64,000 nt of DNA, from the NCBI GenBank assembly GCA_964653145.1, contig CAZZCG010000022.1:1-64000 (forward strand). The letters run 5' to 3'. Origin of the DNA: Pseudocalidococcus sp964653145 (GTDB lineage Bacteria > Cyanobacteriota > Cyanobacteriia > Thermosynechococcales > Thermosynechococcaceae). Positions within the stretch are counted from its first letter, which is position 1. The number at the start of each line of letters is the position of its first letter. The notes beneath the pieces are model-generated. The model searched no databases. It was not told the origin of the DNA and saw only the letters and a program-made list of their open reading frames with translations. Shown here piece by piece: positions 8,269 to 16,933 of the stretch. The position numbers and the translations under genes were made by a program.

Positions 8269-9879
8269 TTAGGCGGCGGGTTGGGCCAGGGATTTGGCGG
8301 GTTGGGCTGAGCTTTCCTGGGGAGAGGAGGCCATGTAAGCGGCCAGTTGGGCTGTAATTTCCCCCCGCACCCGTTGACGATAATCAATAAAATGCTCGGC
8401 CTGGGCACAGACACTGAGATAACTGACAACTACCTTGGGATACCGCCAGGCCAGACTAAATAGGTTCAGCCAAAACTGCCACCGGGTTTCCCGGACAAGG
8501 CCTTGCCGCCAGATCAAAATTAAGAGGGCCCGAATTGCGACCCAATCAATGGTCATTTTTTCCTGGGCTTTGGGTAGCTTGCGGTGGTTGCGTTGGCGGG
8601 CGGCTCCCAGAATCAAATAATGGCGATAGGTGCGATTGAGAAAGGTTAGGGGTTCGTACAACTGCCAAAATCCCTCAATGTATTCCTGGGCAATTTCCGT
8701 AATCGGTCGTGTTGGCGTAAAGTTCATCAACGTCACTTGGTTACCAGTGCCATCGGGGGAACGTAACCGGCCTTCCCGTTCCAGTCGGTGCCAGAGGGCG
8801 GTATCCGGTAGGGCCTGGAGCATACTGAACATGGCGGTGGGAATCGCAGTTTCTTCGACGAACTTTACAACCCTTTGTCCAGCCCCAGTTTTTTCGCCAT
8901 CAAAGCCAATAATAAATCCGGCCATGACCCGTAACCCGGCCTGGCTAATGGCAAGGACAGATTCCACCAAGGGATCCCGGTTGTTTTGAAACTTTTTCGT
9001 CAAGGCGAGACTGTCACTGTCAGGGGTCTCAATCCCCAAAAAGACGGTGCCGAAATTCGCTTCTACCATCAGTTGCATCAACTCTGGATCTTGGGCTAAA
9101 TCCACTGAAGCCTCTGTCCCGAAGGAAAACGGGTAACGCCGCTCTTCTAGCCAGGGTTTGAGGGCTTTGAGGAGTAACTTGACATTCCGTTTATTGCCAA
9201 TGAAGTTATCGTCCACAACAAAAATACTTTTCCGCCAACCCAAGTCATACAGACATTGGAGTTCATCCAGCAATTGTTCTGGGGTTTTGGTGCGGGGTTT
9301 GCGCCCGTAGAGGACGATAATGTCGCAGAATTCACACTGAAATGGACAGCCGCGGGAAAATTGCACCGACATTTCGGCATAGGCATTCATTTCCAGTAAG
9401 TCAAACCGGGGGATTGGGGTTTCGGTCACGTCTGGGCGTTCTCCATTGGCCCGGAAAATCCCTTGGGTTTCCCCGCGTTCTAAGGCTTCAACAAACAGGG
9501 GTAGGGTGATTTCCCCCTCATCCAAAATCAGGAAATCGGCTCCAGCGGCCAAACTTTCATCGGGAAGTGCCGTTGCATAGGGGCCACCAACTGCCACCAG
9601 TTTTCCCCGTGCCTTAGCTTGGCGAATTTGATCCGCAAAGTCTGCTTTTTGGACAATCATGGCAGACAAAATGACCACATCGGCCCAGGCCCACTCTGTC
9701 TCAGTTACGACTCGAACATTCCGATCCACCAATTTGTAGTTCCAGGCCTGGGGGAGAAGGGCCGCCACTGTGATCATCCCTAGGGGGGGGAGTTGGGCCT
9801 TGAGGTTAACCAGCTCTAGGGTTTTCTCAAATGACCAAAAGCTTTGGGGGAACTGGGGGTAAATCAGCAAAATGTTCAT
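8269..9879 (-). CDS. B12-binding domain radical SAM protein
   Basis: A 536-residue enzyme. Residues 1-145 form a cobalamin-binding Rossmann-like domain (PPLGMITVAALLP, then GGPYAT). The radical-SAM domain follows with the [4Fe-4S] motif CPFQCEFC at 178-185. The C-terminal region (about 370-510) fits the DUF4070-type extension. Such class B enzymes methylate unactivated carbons. Close architectural relatives include the hopanoid C-2 methylase HpnP, but the substrate cannot be assigned from sequence reading. The last 20 residues are Ala/Ser/Gln-rich. It is the upstream gene of a likely two-gene operon with the MidA-type methyltransferase. Confidence 0.88.
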   Translation of the reverse strand: MNILLIYPQFPQSFWSFEKTLELVNLKAQLPPLGMITVAALLPQAWNYKLVDRNVRVVTETEWAWADVVILSAMIVQKADFADQIRQAKARGKLVAVGGPYATALPDESLAAGADFLILDEGEITLPLFVEALERGETQGIFRANGERPDVTETPIPRFDLLEMNAYAEMSVQFSRGCPFQCEFCDIIVLYGRKPRTKTPEQLLDELQCLYDLGWRKSIFVVDDNFIGNKRNVKLLLKALKPWLEERRYPFSFGTEASVDLAQDPELMQLMVEANFGTVFLGIETPDSDSLALTKKFQNNRDPLVESVLAISQAGLRVMAGFIIGFDGEKTGAGQRVVKFVEETAIPTAMFSMLQALPDTALWHRLEREGRLRSPDGTGNQVTLMNFTPTRPITEIAQEYIEGFWQLYEPLTFLNRTYRHYLILGAARQRNHRKLPKAQEKMTIDWVAIRALLILIWRQGLVRETRWQFWLNLFSLAWRYPKVVVSYLSVCAQAEHFIDYRQRVRGEITAQLAAYMASSPQESSAQPAKSLAQPAA

Positions 9880-10300
9880 TTAACAAAAACCAAACCGAGT
9901 GGATAATGACGGAGAATAAAAGTTTTTTAAGTAAAAGTACTTATTGCCTGAATCATAACGCTTTTGTCAGAAAACCCTGAATTTCCCCCTTAAAAAGTCC
10001 AGGCTCGATGGAGGATGGTGGTGGTGTACATGAAATATATAGTCATGTTACTTAGGAGTAAAACACAAAAGTACCTGAAACCGTTACGGGGAAGACTTGT
10101 GATTGTCTCAGTTTTAACAAAAATAACTATCTTGCTTAAGTCGGGAATCGCAACGATCAACGCTAGCTGAGTTCATTCCGCACCTGTTGTGCAAGAGGAT
10201 CTATGGCTAATCCCTAACAAATTCTCAGGTTTCCCATCCGTAGGCTGCTCCTGGGCGTGTAGGATCTGGGGGTAAGAATTATTGAGGCTAAGCGCAACTC
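9880..10300. other. 421-bp divergent intergenic region
   Basis: This separates the radical-SAM gene (minus) from the transketolase-like gene (plus), so it should hold promoters in both directions. TATAGT at 10038-10043 could be a -10 element for the plus strand. A 46-codon frame starting at ATG 10030 (MKYIVMLLRSK...) lacks a well-placed Shine-Dalgarno sequence and known relatives, so it was not called a gene. No riboswitch fold or RNA gene was recognised. Confidence 0.4.
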
Positions 10301-12508
10301 ATGGCGGTTACTGCATCATCTCCGGCGACCACTCCAGACTTTTGCCAGGGGATTCAGTACTTTGGTCAAGACTGGCCCAATTGGGAGAGTCACGGGCAAA
10401 CCCCAGTGCTTCAACCAGCGCAACCCGCCATTGCAGACCTTACAAATCCCGCTGCTGCCTATCAAACTCTTCTCTACGCCGATGCCCTGCGCTACCTAAT
10501 CCTGCAAATGACCGCCAGTAAAGCCTCTGGACACCCTGGGGGATTTGCCAGCCAGGCCGAGGCCTATGCCGCGTTGGTGATGCTGGGTCACAAAAATATC
10601 ATTACGGAAGTAGGTCACCACGCCCCTGGATTTTATTCAGCCATGTTTCTGGATCGGTCTCTGGAAGCCATGGGAATTAACACGGTTGAGGATTTACGGG
10701 CCCGGTTCCGGGAAAAACATGGTCTGTTGGGGCATTTATCCGGCTATATTCCAGGCATCTTGGCTCCAGCTGGGCCTTTAGGGCAGGGACAACACTTTGC
10801 CATGTCTGCGGCCTGGTTACATCGGGATACCCTCTTTCCCTTTACGGTCGGGGATGGGGGCTTGGGTGAACCCTATGTGATGAGTAGCATTGCCCACTTC
10901 AACACAGCGTTTCCGACGGTGACGAATTTCTTACCCGTTCTGGTTTGGAATGGTTACAGTCAAGAACATCACTCGATGGTGTCCCTCAAATCTAATGCCG
11001 AGATGGTGGCCTACTGGCAGGGGAATGGGTTTAAGAATGTGGTGCTGGTGGATGCCAAAGATTTTGATGACCAGGCCCAGGCTGGGGCGTATGTGGACAG
11101 TACAATTTTTTCCTTTAAACAACGGTTAGCCTTCACCCAAGCGGTTCTCCAAGGTGTTGATCAAGCAGCTAAAGCGGCCCTGCATGGGGAATTAACGGTC
11201 TTTATCATCAAACAACTCAAAGGGGCGGGGGTTCATGCTTTAGGCTCTAAATCCCATAACCTCTATGGCCACCACACTCTGGAAAACCCCGATATTGTCG
11301 CTGCCTTGGAAAAACGGGCGTTATCCCCTGAGGCCTGGGCGTTGGTGCGGACAAATTGTGAACGGGCTGGGGGTGGGCCGGCGGCGAAGGTTGCTGTCAC
11401 TGAATCGGTGTTAGATTTACCCGACTTGGGAGAATTGCCCTTAGAAGCCTATGGACTCGGTGAAGCCAAAGTTGCTACGACTGCGATGGGGCGGTTAGTT
11501 GCGGATGTGGGGCAAAAGGATCACCGTTATCTGGTCACGAATGCGGACGGAAACGAAGCCTCAGGGATTGCCAATATCAACCAGGCCCTGAAAATTATCC
11601 ACCCGACCACTGATGATCTCTACAACCAGGCCCCCAACGGTCAAGTCTATGAACCCCTGAGTGAAGATGCCTGTGCGGGGTTAGCGGCTGGCCTGGCGTT
11701 GATGGGAAGCCGGAGTTTGTGGTGCTCCTATGAGTCCTTTGCGATCAATGGGTTACCGATTTGGCAGACCGTGACGCAAGCCATGGCCGAGTTACGCCGC
11801 CCGACTCCTTCAACAGTGACGCTTTATACCGCCGGAGCTTTGGAACAGGGTCGCAATGGCTGGACACACCAACGCCCGGAAATTGAAGCCTATTATGCGG
11901 CGATGATGCGCAATGGCAATGTGTTTCCGCTGTTTCCCCCGGATGCCAATAGTGTGCAAGTCTGTTATCGCTGGGCCTTAGGGACGTTTAATAAAGGGAT
12001 TTCCATCTTTGCTTGTAAAACCCCGCTCCCGATTCGGACAACCTTTGAGCAGACGGAATATGGCCTGGAACATGGGGCGGTCACGCTAAAAGAATCTGGC
12101 TCAGGGAAAACCATTGTCTTAGCGGCTTTGGGGGATTTGATTTTAACCCCAGTTTTGGCTGCGGCGGAACAGTTAGAGTCCCAAGGCTATCGGGTGCGGG
12201 TAATCTCGATTATTAATCCTCGCCGCTTGTACCGGCCCTCTGACGTGGCCTGGGAGACCTGTTCCGAAGCGGATGGTGAGTTTGCCTCTGATGCTGTGTT
12301 TGAAGAACTCTTTGGGGGTGATGCCTTGATTGGAATTACCGGCGGGCCGGGTGCAATGCTAGAGCCTTTGTTACTGCGCTCCACGGTGAAACGGGATATC
12401 CTGGCCTGGCAACGAGGGGAAACTACCGCAAGTGCTGGGGAACTATTAGGGTTTAATGGCTTAACGGCTGAGAAGATTACAGATCGGGCAATTTCGATTT
12501 TGGGTTAA
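10301..12508 (+). CDS. thiamine-diphosphate transketolase/phosphoketolase-like enzyme
   Basis: A 735-residue protein of the transketolase superfamily. The N-terminal half has SKASGHPGG (substrate/TPP entrance) near residue 72 and GDGGLGEPY (TPP and metal site) near 182. The middle pyrimidine domain has TNADGNEASGI and the C-terminal domain has RVISIINPRRLYRPSD. It shares the general plan of phosphoketolase (Xfp, about 800 residues), which splits xylulose-5-phosphate or fructose-6-phosphate to acetyl phosphate. It is shorter and lacks the GHGHGGP-type signature I would expect. It resembles the second, poorly characterised cyanobacterial paralogue (Synechocystis Sll0529 type). The activity is unproven. 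The stop codon overlaps that of the convergent island gene by 4 bases. Confidence 0.8.
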   Translation: MAVTASSPATTPDFCQGIQYFGQDWPNWESHGQTPVLQPAQPAIADLTNPAAAYQTLLYADALRYLILQMTASKASGHPGGFASQAEAYAALVMLGHKNIITEVGHHAPGFYSAMFLDRSLEAMGINTVEDLRARFREKHGLLGHLSGYIPGILAPAGPLGQGQHFAMSAAWLHRDTLFPFTVGDGGLGEPYVMSSIAHFNTAFPTVTNFLPVLVWNGYSQEHHSMVSLKSNAEMVAYWQGNGFKNVVLVDAKDFDDQAQAGAYVDSTIFSFKQRLAFTQAVLQGVDQAAKAALHGELTVFIIKQLKGAGVHALGSKSHNLYGHHTLENPDIVAALEKRALSPEAWALVRTNCERAGGGPAAKVAVTESVLDLPDLGELPLEAYGLGEAKVATTAMGRLVADVGQKDHRYLVTNADGNEASGIANINQALKIIHPTTDDLYNQAPNGQVYEPLSEDACAGLAAGLALMGSRSLWCSYESFAINGLPIWQTVTQAMAELRRPTPSTVTLYTAGALEQGRNGWTHQRPEIEAYYAAMMRNGNVFPLFPPDANSVQVCYRWALGTFNKGISIFACKTPLPIRTTFEQTEYGLEHGAVTLKESGSGKTIVLAALGDLILTPVLAAAEQLESQGYRVRVISIINPRRLYRPSDVAWETCSEADGEFASDAVFEELFGGDALIGITGGPGAMLEPLLLRSTVKRDILAWQRGETTASAGELLGFNGLTAEKITDRAISILG

Positions 12509-13689
12509 TTGCTTTCAGTGTTTTCAGAATCTGAATATAGTTTAAAGGAGCTAATCTTTTGATTTTCAATTTCTCTAAGTAGGACTTGTTTAATTTCTGA
12601 CTTACTAACACTTATAGGTGAGTTATCAAATGAAATGTTTGTGATATTTACCTCCATTTCTGCATCGATATTTTTGTGTTTACCATAATCAGGAAAACCA
12701 ACAGAAAAGATACATTGACCAGTAAGTCCTTTAAAATCAAACTTATATTTAGAGTCAACATTATAAAGACATATAGAATCATGATATCTTGTGTCAGTGA
12801 AGAAGAAGGTCTGATGCAAACTACTGCCATTTAGCTTGAGGTCTGCAATTTTTTGTTCCATCCAATCAATACCTGCAGGGAGCGGATTGCTAGCATCTGG
12901 AGAAAACTGAACATCAACAATATCAATAAACTCCAGAATTTGAGAACGGGATTCCTTTGTTAATGAAAAAAGATACAGTATTCTCTTTGAATTACAAAAT
13001 CGTGAGAAAAGAATCTTTTCAACTTTTGCAGAGCTATCGATCAACCCTTTATCTTTAAACAGCTTGACCATACTTGATGCTAGCTTAGAAGCGACTTGTC
13101 TAGTTTCATCTGCAGTATGAGTAATAATTATCTTAACTTCATTTGTTTCGCTTATCTTAGATAATTCCAGGCTACCAGAAAATATATTATTGGTTGTAGC
13201 CCAATTTTTTGACATATCTTTTCGATCTACAGTAAAGTCTATCCTAACGCGTTCATGATCATTATCCACTGGGATAAACAATGGACTGCCAATGACTTTG
13301 AAGTTAGCATATTCTAAATCTAAAATGGAATTGACATCTAGAATATCTGGTATGCTATCGAATAGGGTTTCTTGCGATTCAAATTTTATAGTTTGAGTTA
13401 TAACTTTTGGATTGTCTTCTTTTGTGCTTTGACATTGTCTTAAGAAGTCAAACTCTTTTGGAGACAATATAGTTGATAGTAGAATTGGTATCGTATTCTC
13501 CTTTTCAGTGCTGTGCGTAAATATCCCTCTACTTCTGAGCACTTCTTTTAAATCACCTTTGGTAACAGATGACTGTTGCATGAATCCTCTTAGCATCTCG
13601 CCATGAGGCAAAATCTGATCAATATCTTGAGGTTCTTTATTCACGATCAACATTCCTAAAATCTGTTCTAAAACTGGAAACGCGAACAT
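12505..13689 (-). CDS. hypothetical protein, possible GAPS4b-like defence component
   Basis: A 394-residue protein without signal peptide or membrane segments. Its N-terminus contains HGEMLRGFMQQSSVTKGDLK and then KEVLRSRGIF and LSPKEFDFLR, a pattern I associate with the second protein of two-gene GAPS4-type anti-phage systems. That is recollection, not a search. The rest is beta-rich and unfamiliar. It overlaps the upstream nuclease-like gene by 53 bases, which implies translational coupling and joint function. Composition is strikingly AT-rich and the host palindrome GGCCTGG is absent, unlike the flanks, which points to horizontal acquisition. Its 3' end abuts the stop codon of the neighbouring metabolic gene. 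Confidence 0.7.
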   Translation of the reverse strand: MFAFPVLEQILGMLIVNKEPQDIDQILPHGEMLRGFMQQSSVTKGDLKEVLRSRGIFTHSTEKENTIPILLSTILSPKEFDFLRQCQSTKEDNPKVITQTIKFESQETLFDSIPDILDVNSILDLEYANFKVIGSPLFIPVDNDHERVRIDFTVDRKDMSKNWATTNNIFSGSLELSKISETNEVKIIITHTADETRQVASKLASSMVKLFKDKGLIDSSAKVEKILFSRFCNSKRILYLFSLTKESRSQILEFIDIVDVQFSPDASNPLPAGIDWMEQKIADLKLNGSSLHQTFFFTDTRYHDSICLYNVDSKYKFDFKGLTGQCIFSVGFPDYGKHKNIDAEMEVNITNISFDNSPISVSKSEIKQVLLREIENQKISSFKLYSDSENTESN

Positions 13690-14581
13690 TTTGGATAAAA
13701 TCTCTATCCCTAAAGCCAGATTTGGCTTCGCTTACCCTGTTTTCGTGATGAAGAGGATCAAAATCAGGAAATAGAATTAGAGTGTCTGTTGCAAAGTCTG
13801 ATGTGATGTCTGCCGCAAGTCCCATTAACCTCTTTAGATGATCTGTATTAAAATGCTCGGAGACAGCTATAACAATAGCTCTAGTATGGTCTTGACTTTT
13901 TATCTTTAGGGGTAAAACTGGTGAATTCACAAATTCTATCGGTAGTATTTTACCTGAGAACTCTCTTGTTAGTGGATTATAATTTTTCCCAGTATTAGGA
14001 TAGAAAAACTCAATCCGAGAGCCTGGATTATTGAGTGATAGGTGCTTGATGACATCATAAATGAAGCTAACCCGTTTATTGTCCACCAAATAAATTGAAC
14101 TATAATTGTATTTATCAATATTTCTTACATTTGCAACTTCTTGAATTACATCGATATTATTCTCACTTGAATCTTGATTGCTAAGCCAAAAAAGAACTCC
14201 TATTGTCCTTGAAGAATCTATACCTGAAAAATGGCTATTTGAGGATTGACGAACTTCTGAGCGTTGAAAACATTCTATTGTTTGAGCTAAATCTTGAAAG
14301 TATTCTTTGAATTTGGTACTTGGGTTTGCGGGGTATAGATTTGCAGTGTATTTCACCGAGATTACTAGGTTATCAACAGTTCTATCTACAAGCTGGGACT
14401 CATAGGAAAATAAATAATCTATGCCATGTGTTGATCTTGGATTTGTGCCATTAGAGTGCAATCCGCCTTTCATACAAGGAAGTGCAATACTCCGTTGAGA
14501 ATCTCCCCAACCTATTAAATCAAGGAATTCTCCAACAACTTGCTCTCCAACTTCTCCAATTCTTCTAGACCACTCTCCCAT
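13637..14581 (-). CDS. PD-(D/E)XK nuclease-like protein, possible GAPS4a-like defence component
   Basis: A 314-residue protein. The N-terminal 80 residues look like a restriction-type nuclease core: a helix with GEVGEQVVGEFL (E13, E18), then HGIDYLFSY with D55, then LVISVKYT with K77. This matches the E...D...xxK layout of PD-(D/E)XK enzymes, although the acidic residue before the lysine is replaced by Ser/Val. The C-terminal part is not recognised. The gene overlaps the downstream 394-residue gene by 53 bases, and both are AT-rich. A two-gene anti-phage system, possibly GAPS4, is the best inference. A stand-alone restriction endonuclease is less likely because no methyltransferase is present. 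Confidence 0.72.
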   Translation of the reverse strand: MGEWSRRIGEVGEQVVGEFLDLIGWGDSQRSIALPCMKGGLHSNGTNPRSTHGIDYLFSYESQLVDRTVDNLVISVKYTANLYPANPSTKFKEYFQDLAQTIECFQRSEVRQSSNSHFSGIDSSRTIGVLFWLSNQDSSENNIDVIQEVANVRNIDKYNYSSIYLVDNKRVSFIYDVIKHLSLNNPGSRIEFFYPNTGKNYNPLTREFSGKILPIEFVNSPVLPLKIKSQDHTRAIVIAVSEHFNTDHLKRLMGLAADITSDFATDTLILFPDFDPLHHENRVSEAKSGFRDRDFIQNVRVSSFRTDFRNVDRE

Positions 14582-14943
14582 GTTAATTTCTCTTAAAAGC
14601 CGACTTTTGTGTGTAAGGTAACTAGGTGTTAATCTGAAAGATTCTGCTCAAAAAGATTATTGGGGGGTTTAGACAGAATGTCAAGTCTCTACCCAAGACT
14701 CAATGGATAGGTATATTTCAAGTACTTCGTGTATAAATAAAAAACAAGGCTTTTGGTGGGCTTAGATATTTCCACAGCTAGTTTTTCAAACCCGATACCG
14801 ATACTTTATGAACTACGCCTCTCAGGATCAGCTTTGCCACGTTGAGTTCACCGTTACGGAAATATAAAATTACCTATCACGCAAAGCAGTCACAAAGGAA
14901 GGATCCCGTTGGACTCATGAATGATTGGCCTGGGCTTTAAACT
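14582..14943. other. 362-bp AT-rich intergenic region upstream of the island genes
   Basis: This lies between the nuclease-like gene (minus) and the HicB-like gene (minus), so it should contain the island promoter. It is AT-rich on the island side and returns to host-like sequence (TGGCCTGGGC) near 14926. No gene, tRNA or convincing inverted repeat pair with the island's other end was found. Confidence 0.35.
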
Positions 14944-15138
14944 TTAGGCATAGACTAATTTGCCTTTTGGCTCAGGAATAGTTCTGCCAAGTTCTTGGGC
15001 TTTTTCAATCCACTCTTGCATGACAATTTGGGCATTTTGCAGGGCTTCCACATAGGTTTTAGCATCAGCCGCACAACCAGGAAGTTCCGGTACCTCAGCA
15101 ACAAAACAGTGATCTTCTTCACTCCAATAGATGATCAC
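14944..15138 (-). CDS. HicB-family antitoxin-like protein
   Basis: A 64-residue protein with the HicB fold signature: an IIYWSEEDxxFVAEVPELPGCAADAKTYVEAL core followed by EWIEKAQELGRTIPEPKG. It would neutralise a HicA-type RNA-cleaving toxin, but no HicA is encoded on either side, so it is an orphan or acts otherwise. The GTG at 15138 is taken as start. However, homologues begin MKYEVIIYW-like, and here the preceding in-frame codons read ATT-AGA-TAT-GAG with AGGAGGT at a better distance, so the real start may be the non-standard ATT at 15150 or a mutated ATG. Confidence 0.75.
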   Translation of the reverse strand: MIIYWSEEDHCFVAEVPELPGCAADAKTYVEALQNAQIVMQEWIEKAQELGRTIPEPKGKLVYA

Positions 15139-15150
15139 CTCATATCTAAT

Positions 15151-15495
15151 TATTCTCTTGACCTCCTAGTTTATATTTCAGAATAACTTCACGAACTTGC
15201 TTAACTTGGTAAGGTTTTGCCTCACTACCTTTAGGTTGAATACTTATAATTTTTGCAATCCCCCTTGAGAAAACATGATGACTACTACAAAATCGTTTTT
15301 GAAATCCCAGAACTGTTTTTGCTACGCTCGCTCATTATCAAAAGTGCTGTGATGACTAGATTTGCTCCTCCAAACCCCTAGATAAACTACTTTATACCAG
15401 CTCAAAGCAGTGAATAATTATCACAAAAACTAACCTTAAAGTCTCGGATATTCTAGGATCAAGGTAGCGGTTTGAAAGATATCAGGAGCACGGTT
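15151..15495. other. 345-bp intergenic region, possible gene remnant
   Basis: On the minus strand an open stretch of about 55 codons lacking a normal start ends just before the HicB-like gene (final residues KYKLGGQENN) and is cut by a TAG upstream. It may be the decayed partner of the HicB-like gene, but it does not look like HicA. Otherwise nothing was recognised. The right end holds the ribosome-binding site of the next small gene. Confidence 0.3.
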
Positions 15496-15624
15496 ATGTT
15501 GAAGTCATTTAAACGAGCCATGCAACAGTTATTTGAGGCCTGTGGCAGTATCTTTTCCCCTTCAAAAGATGATTACCCCGCAGTTGGTACTCAACCCTAC
15601 ACTGGTTCGGCTCCTTCCCGTTAA
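15496..15624 (+). CDS. 42-residue conserved small cyanobacterial protein
   Basis: ATG at 15496 with AGGAG about 8 bases upstream opens a 42-codon frame ending TAA at 15624. The peptide begins MLKSFKRAMQQLFEACG and ends DYPAVGTQPYTGSAPSR: a basic amphipathic helix followed by an acidic/proline tail. I recognise this pattern (KRAMxxLFE ... FSPSKD(D/E)xPAVGxQP) as recurring in small cyanobacterial proteins of unknown function. The good ribosome-binding site and patterned sequence support a real gene. Function is unknown; a peripheral membrane role through the helix is only a guess. Confidence 0.6.
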   Translation: MLKSFKRAMQQLFEACGSIFSPSKDDYPAVGTQPYTGSAPSR

Positions 15625-15784
15625 CTTTTTGGGTTAACCCTATTTTGACCCGGCCCATTTTGTTCAATCTCCCAGGTCTATCAGCCCCCCGACCCGGTTA
15701 AATCGTCCCCAATTGTTGAAGCTGCCAAAACTCGGAACGTCTCATGTTACCGTGAGCAGTGTGAGTCTCGAAAGAAGTAGGGTG

Positions 15785-16849
15785 ATGATGAAAGCACAGG
15801 TGTTTCGGGGGGTCGATCAGTTAAGTTACGAAGACTTACCCCTTCCCGAGTTGGCGGCTGATGAAGTGCTTGTGCAAGTCAAAGTCGTCGGCCTTTGCCA
15901 GTCCGATATTAAAAAAATTCGCTATCCCCTATACGAACCGCCCAGGATTTTTGGCCATGAAACCGCTGGGACAATTGCGGCAGTTGGCGAAAATGTTCAA
16001 CATTGGCAAGTTGGGCAACGGGTGGTTGTGATGCACCATATTCCCTGTATGCGTTGTGACCATTGCCTAAACGAAAACTACTCCATGTGTCATGTCTATA
16101 AAACCGTGACGACGACGGCTGGATTTACCCCCAGTGGCGGTGGGTTTTCGGAGTATGTGAAGGTTCCAGGCCACATTGTTGAGAATGGTGGCTTAATTCC
16201 AATTCCTGACGATATTAGTTTTGACCAGGCCAGTTTTGTGGAGCCCACCAATTGTTGTTTGAAAGCCGTTAAAAAAGCCGCAATCGCTCCAGGCCAAACG
16301 GTCTTAATTACGGGGGCTGGGCCGATTGGACTGATGTTTGTCATGTTGGTCAAGTATTTTGGGGCTAAAGCCATCGCCACGGATTTAATTCCCAGCCGGA
16401 TTGAAAAGGCAAAAGCCCTAGGTGCCGAGGCGGCCTTTGATGCCCGTGACCCAGATTTAGTCGGTAAAATTCAGGCCTTGACCCGGGGCTTGGGGGTTGA
16501 TGTGAGCTTGTTGGCTGTCCCCAGTGACAAGGCATTTTTCCAGGCCCTGGATTGTACCCGCCGTGGGGGTAAGATTCTCTTCTTTGCTGAGTTTCCCGAT
16601 CAAGTGGAAATTCCCCTGAATCCCAATGTGCTGTACCAGCGGGAGATTGATTTAATGGGGAGCTACAGTTCTTCCTATCGCGTCCAGGCCCTGGCTACGG
16701 ATATTGTTTTTAATCGCCGGATTAATGTGGATGCCTTGATTAGTGATCGCTATCCCCTGGAAAAACTCGATCAAGCCGTTCAGCAGGCTGTGGCTCCGAC
16801 CCCGGATACCTATAAGATTTTGATTTATCCCCAGGCCCCAGCCTCCTAG
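15785..16849 (+). CDS. zinc-dependent medium-chain alcohol/polyol dehydrogenase
   Basis: A dehydrogenase of about 355 residues in the sorbitol/threonine dehydrogenase branch of the MDR superfamily. The catalytic zinc region has GHE (IFGHETAGT), the structural zinc has four cysteines in CMRCDHCLNENYSMC, and the NAD(P) Rossmann loop is TGAGPIGLMFV. The frame opens upstream at 15713, but homology begins at MMKAQVFRG, so the start is one of the tandem ATGs at 15785/15788, preceded by a purine-rich GAAAGAAGTAGG. The substrate is probably a sugar alcohol or similar and cannot be read from sequence. It stands alone between host-like intergenic regions. Confidence 0.88.
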   Translation: MMKAQVFRGVDQLSYEDLPLPELAADEVLVQVKVVGLCQSDIKKIRYPLYEPPRIFGHETAGTIAAVGENVQHWQVGQRVVVMHHIPCMRCDHCLNENYSMCHVYKTVTTTAGFTPSGGGFSEYVKVPGHIVENGGLIPIPDDISFDQASFVEPTNCCLKAVKKAAIAPGQTVLITGAGPIGLMFVMLVKYFGAKAIATDLIPSRIEKAKALGAEAAFDARDPDLVGKIQALTRGLGVDVSLLAVPSDKAFFQALDCTRRGGKILFFAEFPDQVEIPLNPNVLYQREIDLMGSYSSSYRVQALATDIVFNRRINVDALISDRYPLEKLDQAVQQAVAPTPDTYKILIYPQAPAS

Positions 16850-16933
16850 GTCAAAATTCCTCGCCGGTGGCAACATTTTTCCGATGTTTATTTCATAGTG
16901 TTTGTTAATTGCTTGCTGTTGCGTGGTGCGCCC

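Noticed and set aside
10030..10170. 46-codon frame starting MKYIVMLLRSK in the divergent intergenic region
   Set aside because: No well-placed Shine-Dalgarno sequence, no recognisable relative, and a position within a likely promoter region.
12503..12515. Possible attC-like core (GTTAATT) at the 3' end of the nuclease island, as for the 30-kb island
   Set aside because: The stop codons of the two convergent genes overlap here, leaving no room for a palindrome, and no partner arm is found.
15151..15400. Remnant upstream of the HicB-like gene as a hicA toxin
   Set aside because: Its translated sequence does not show the HicA double-stranded RNA-binding pattern or the catalytic His region.
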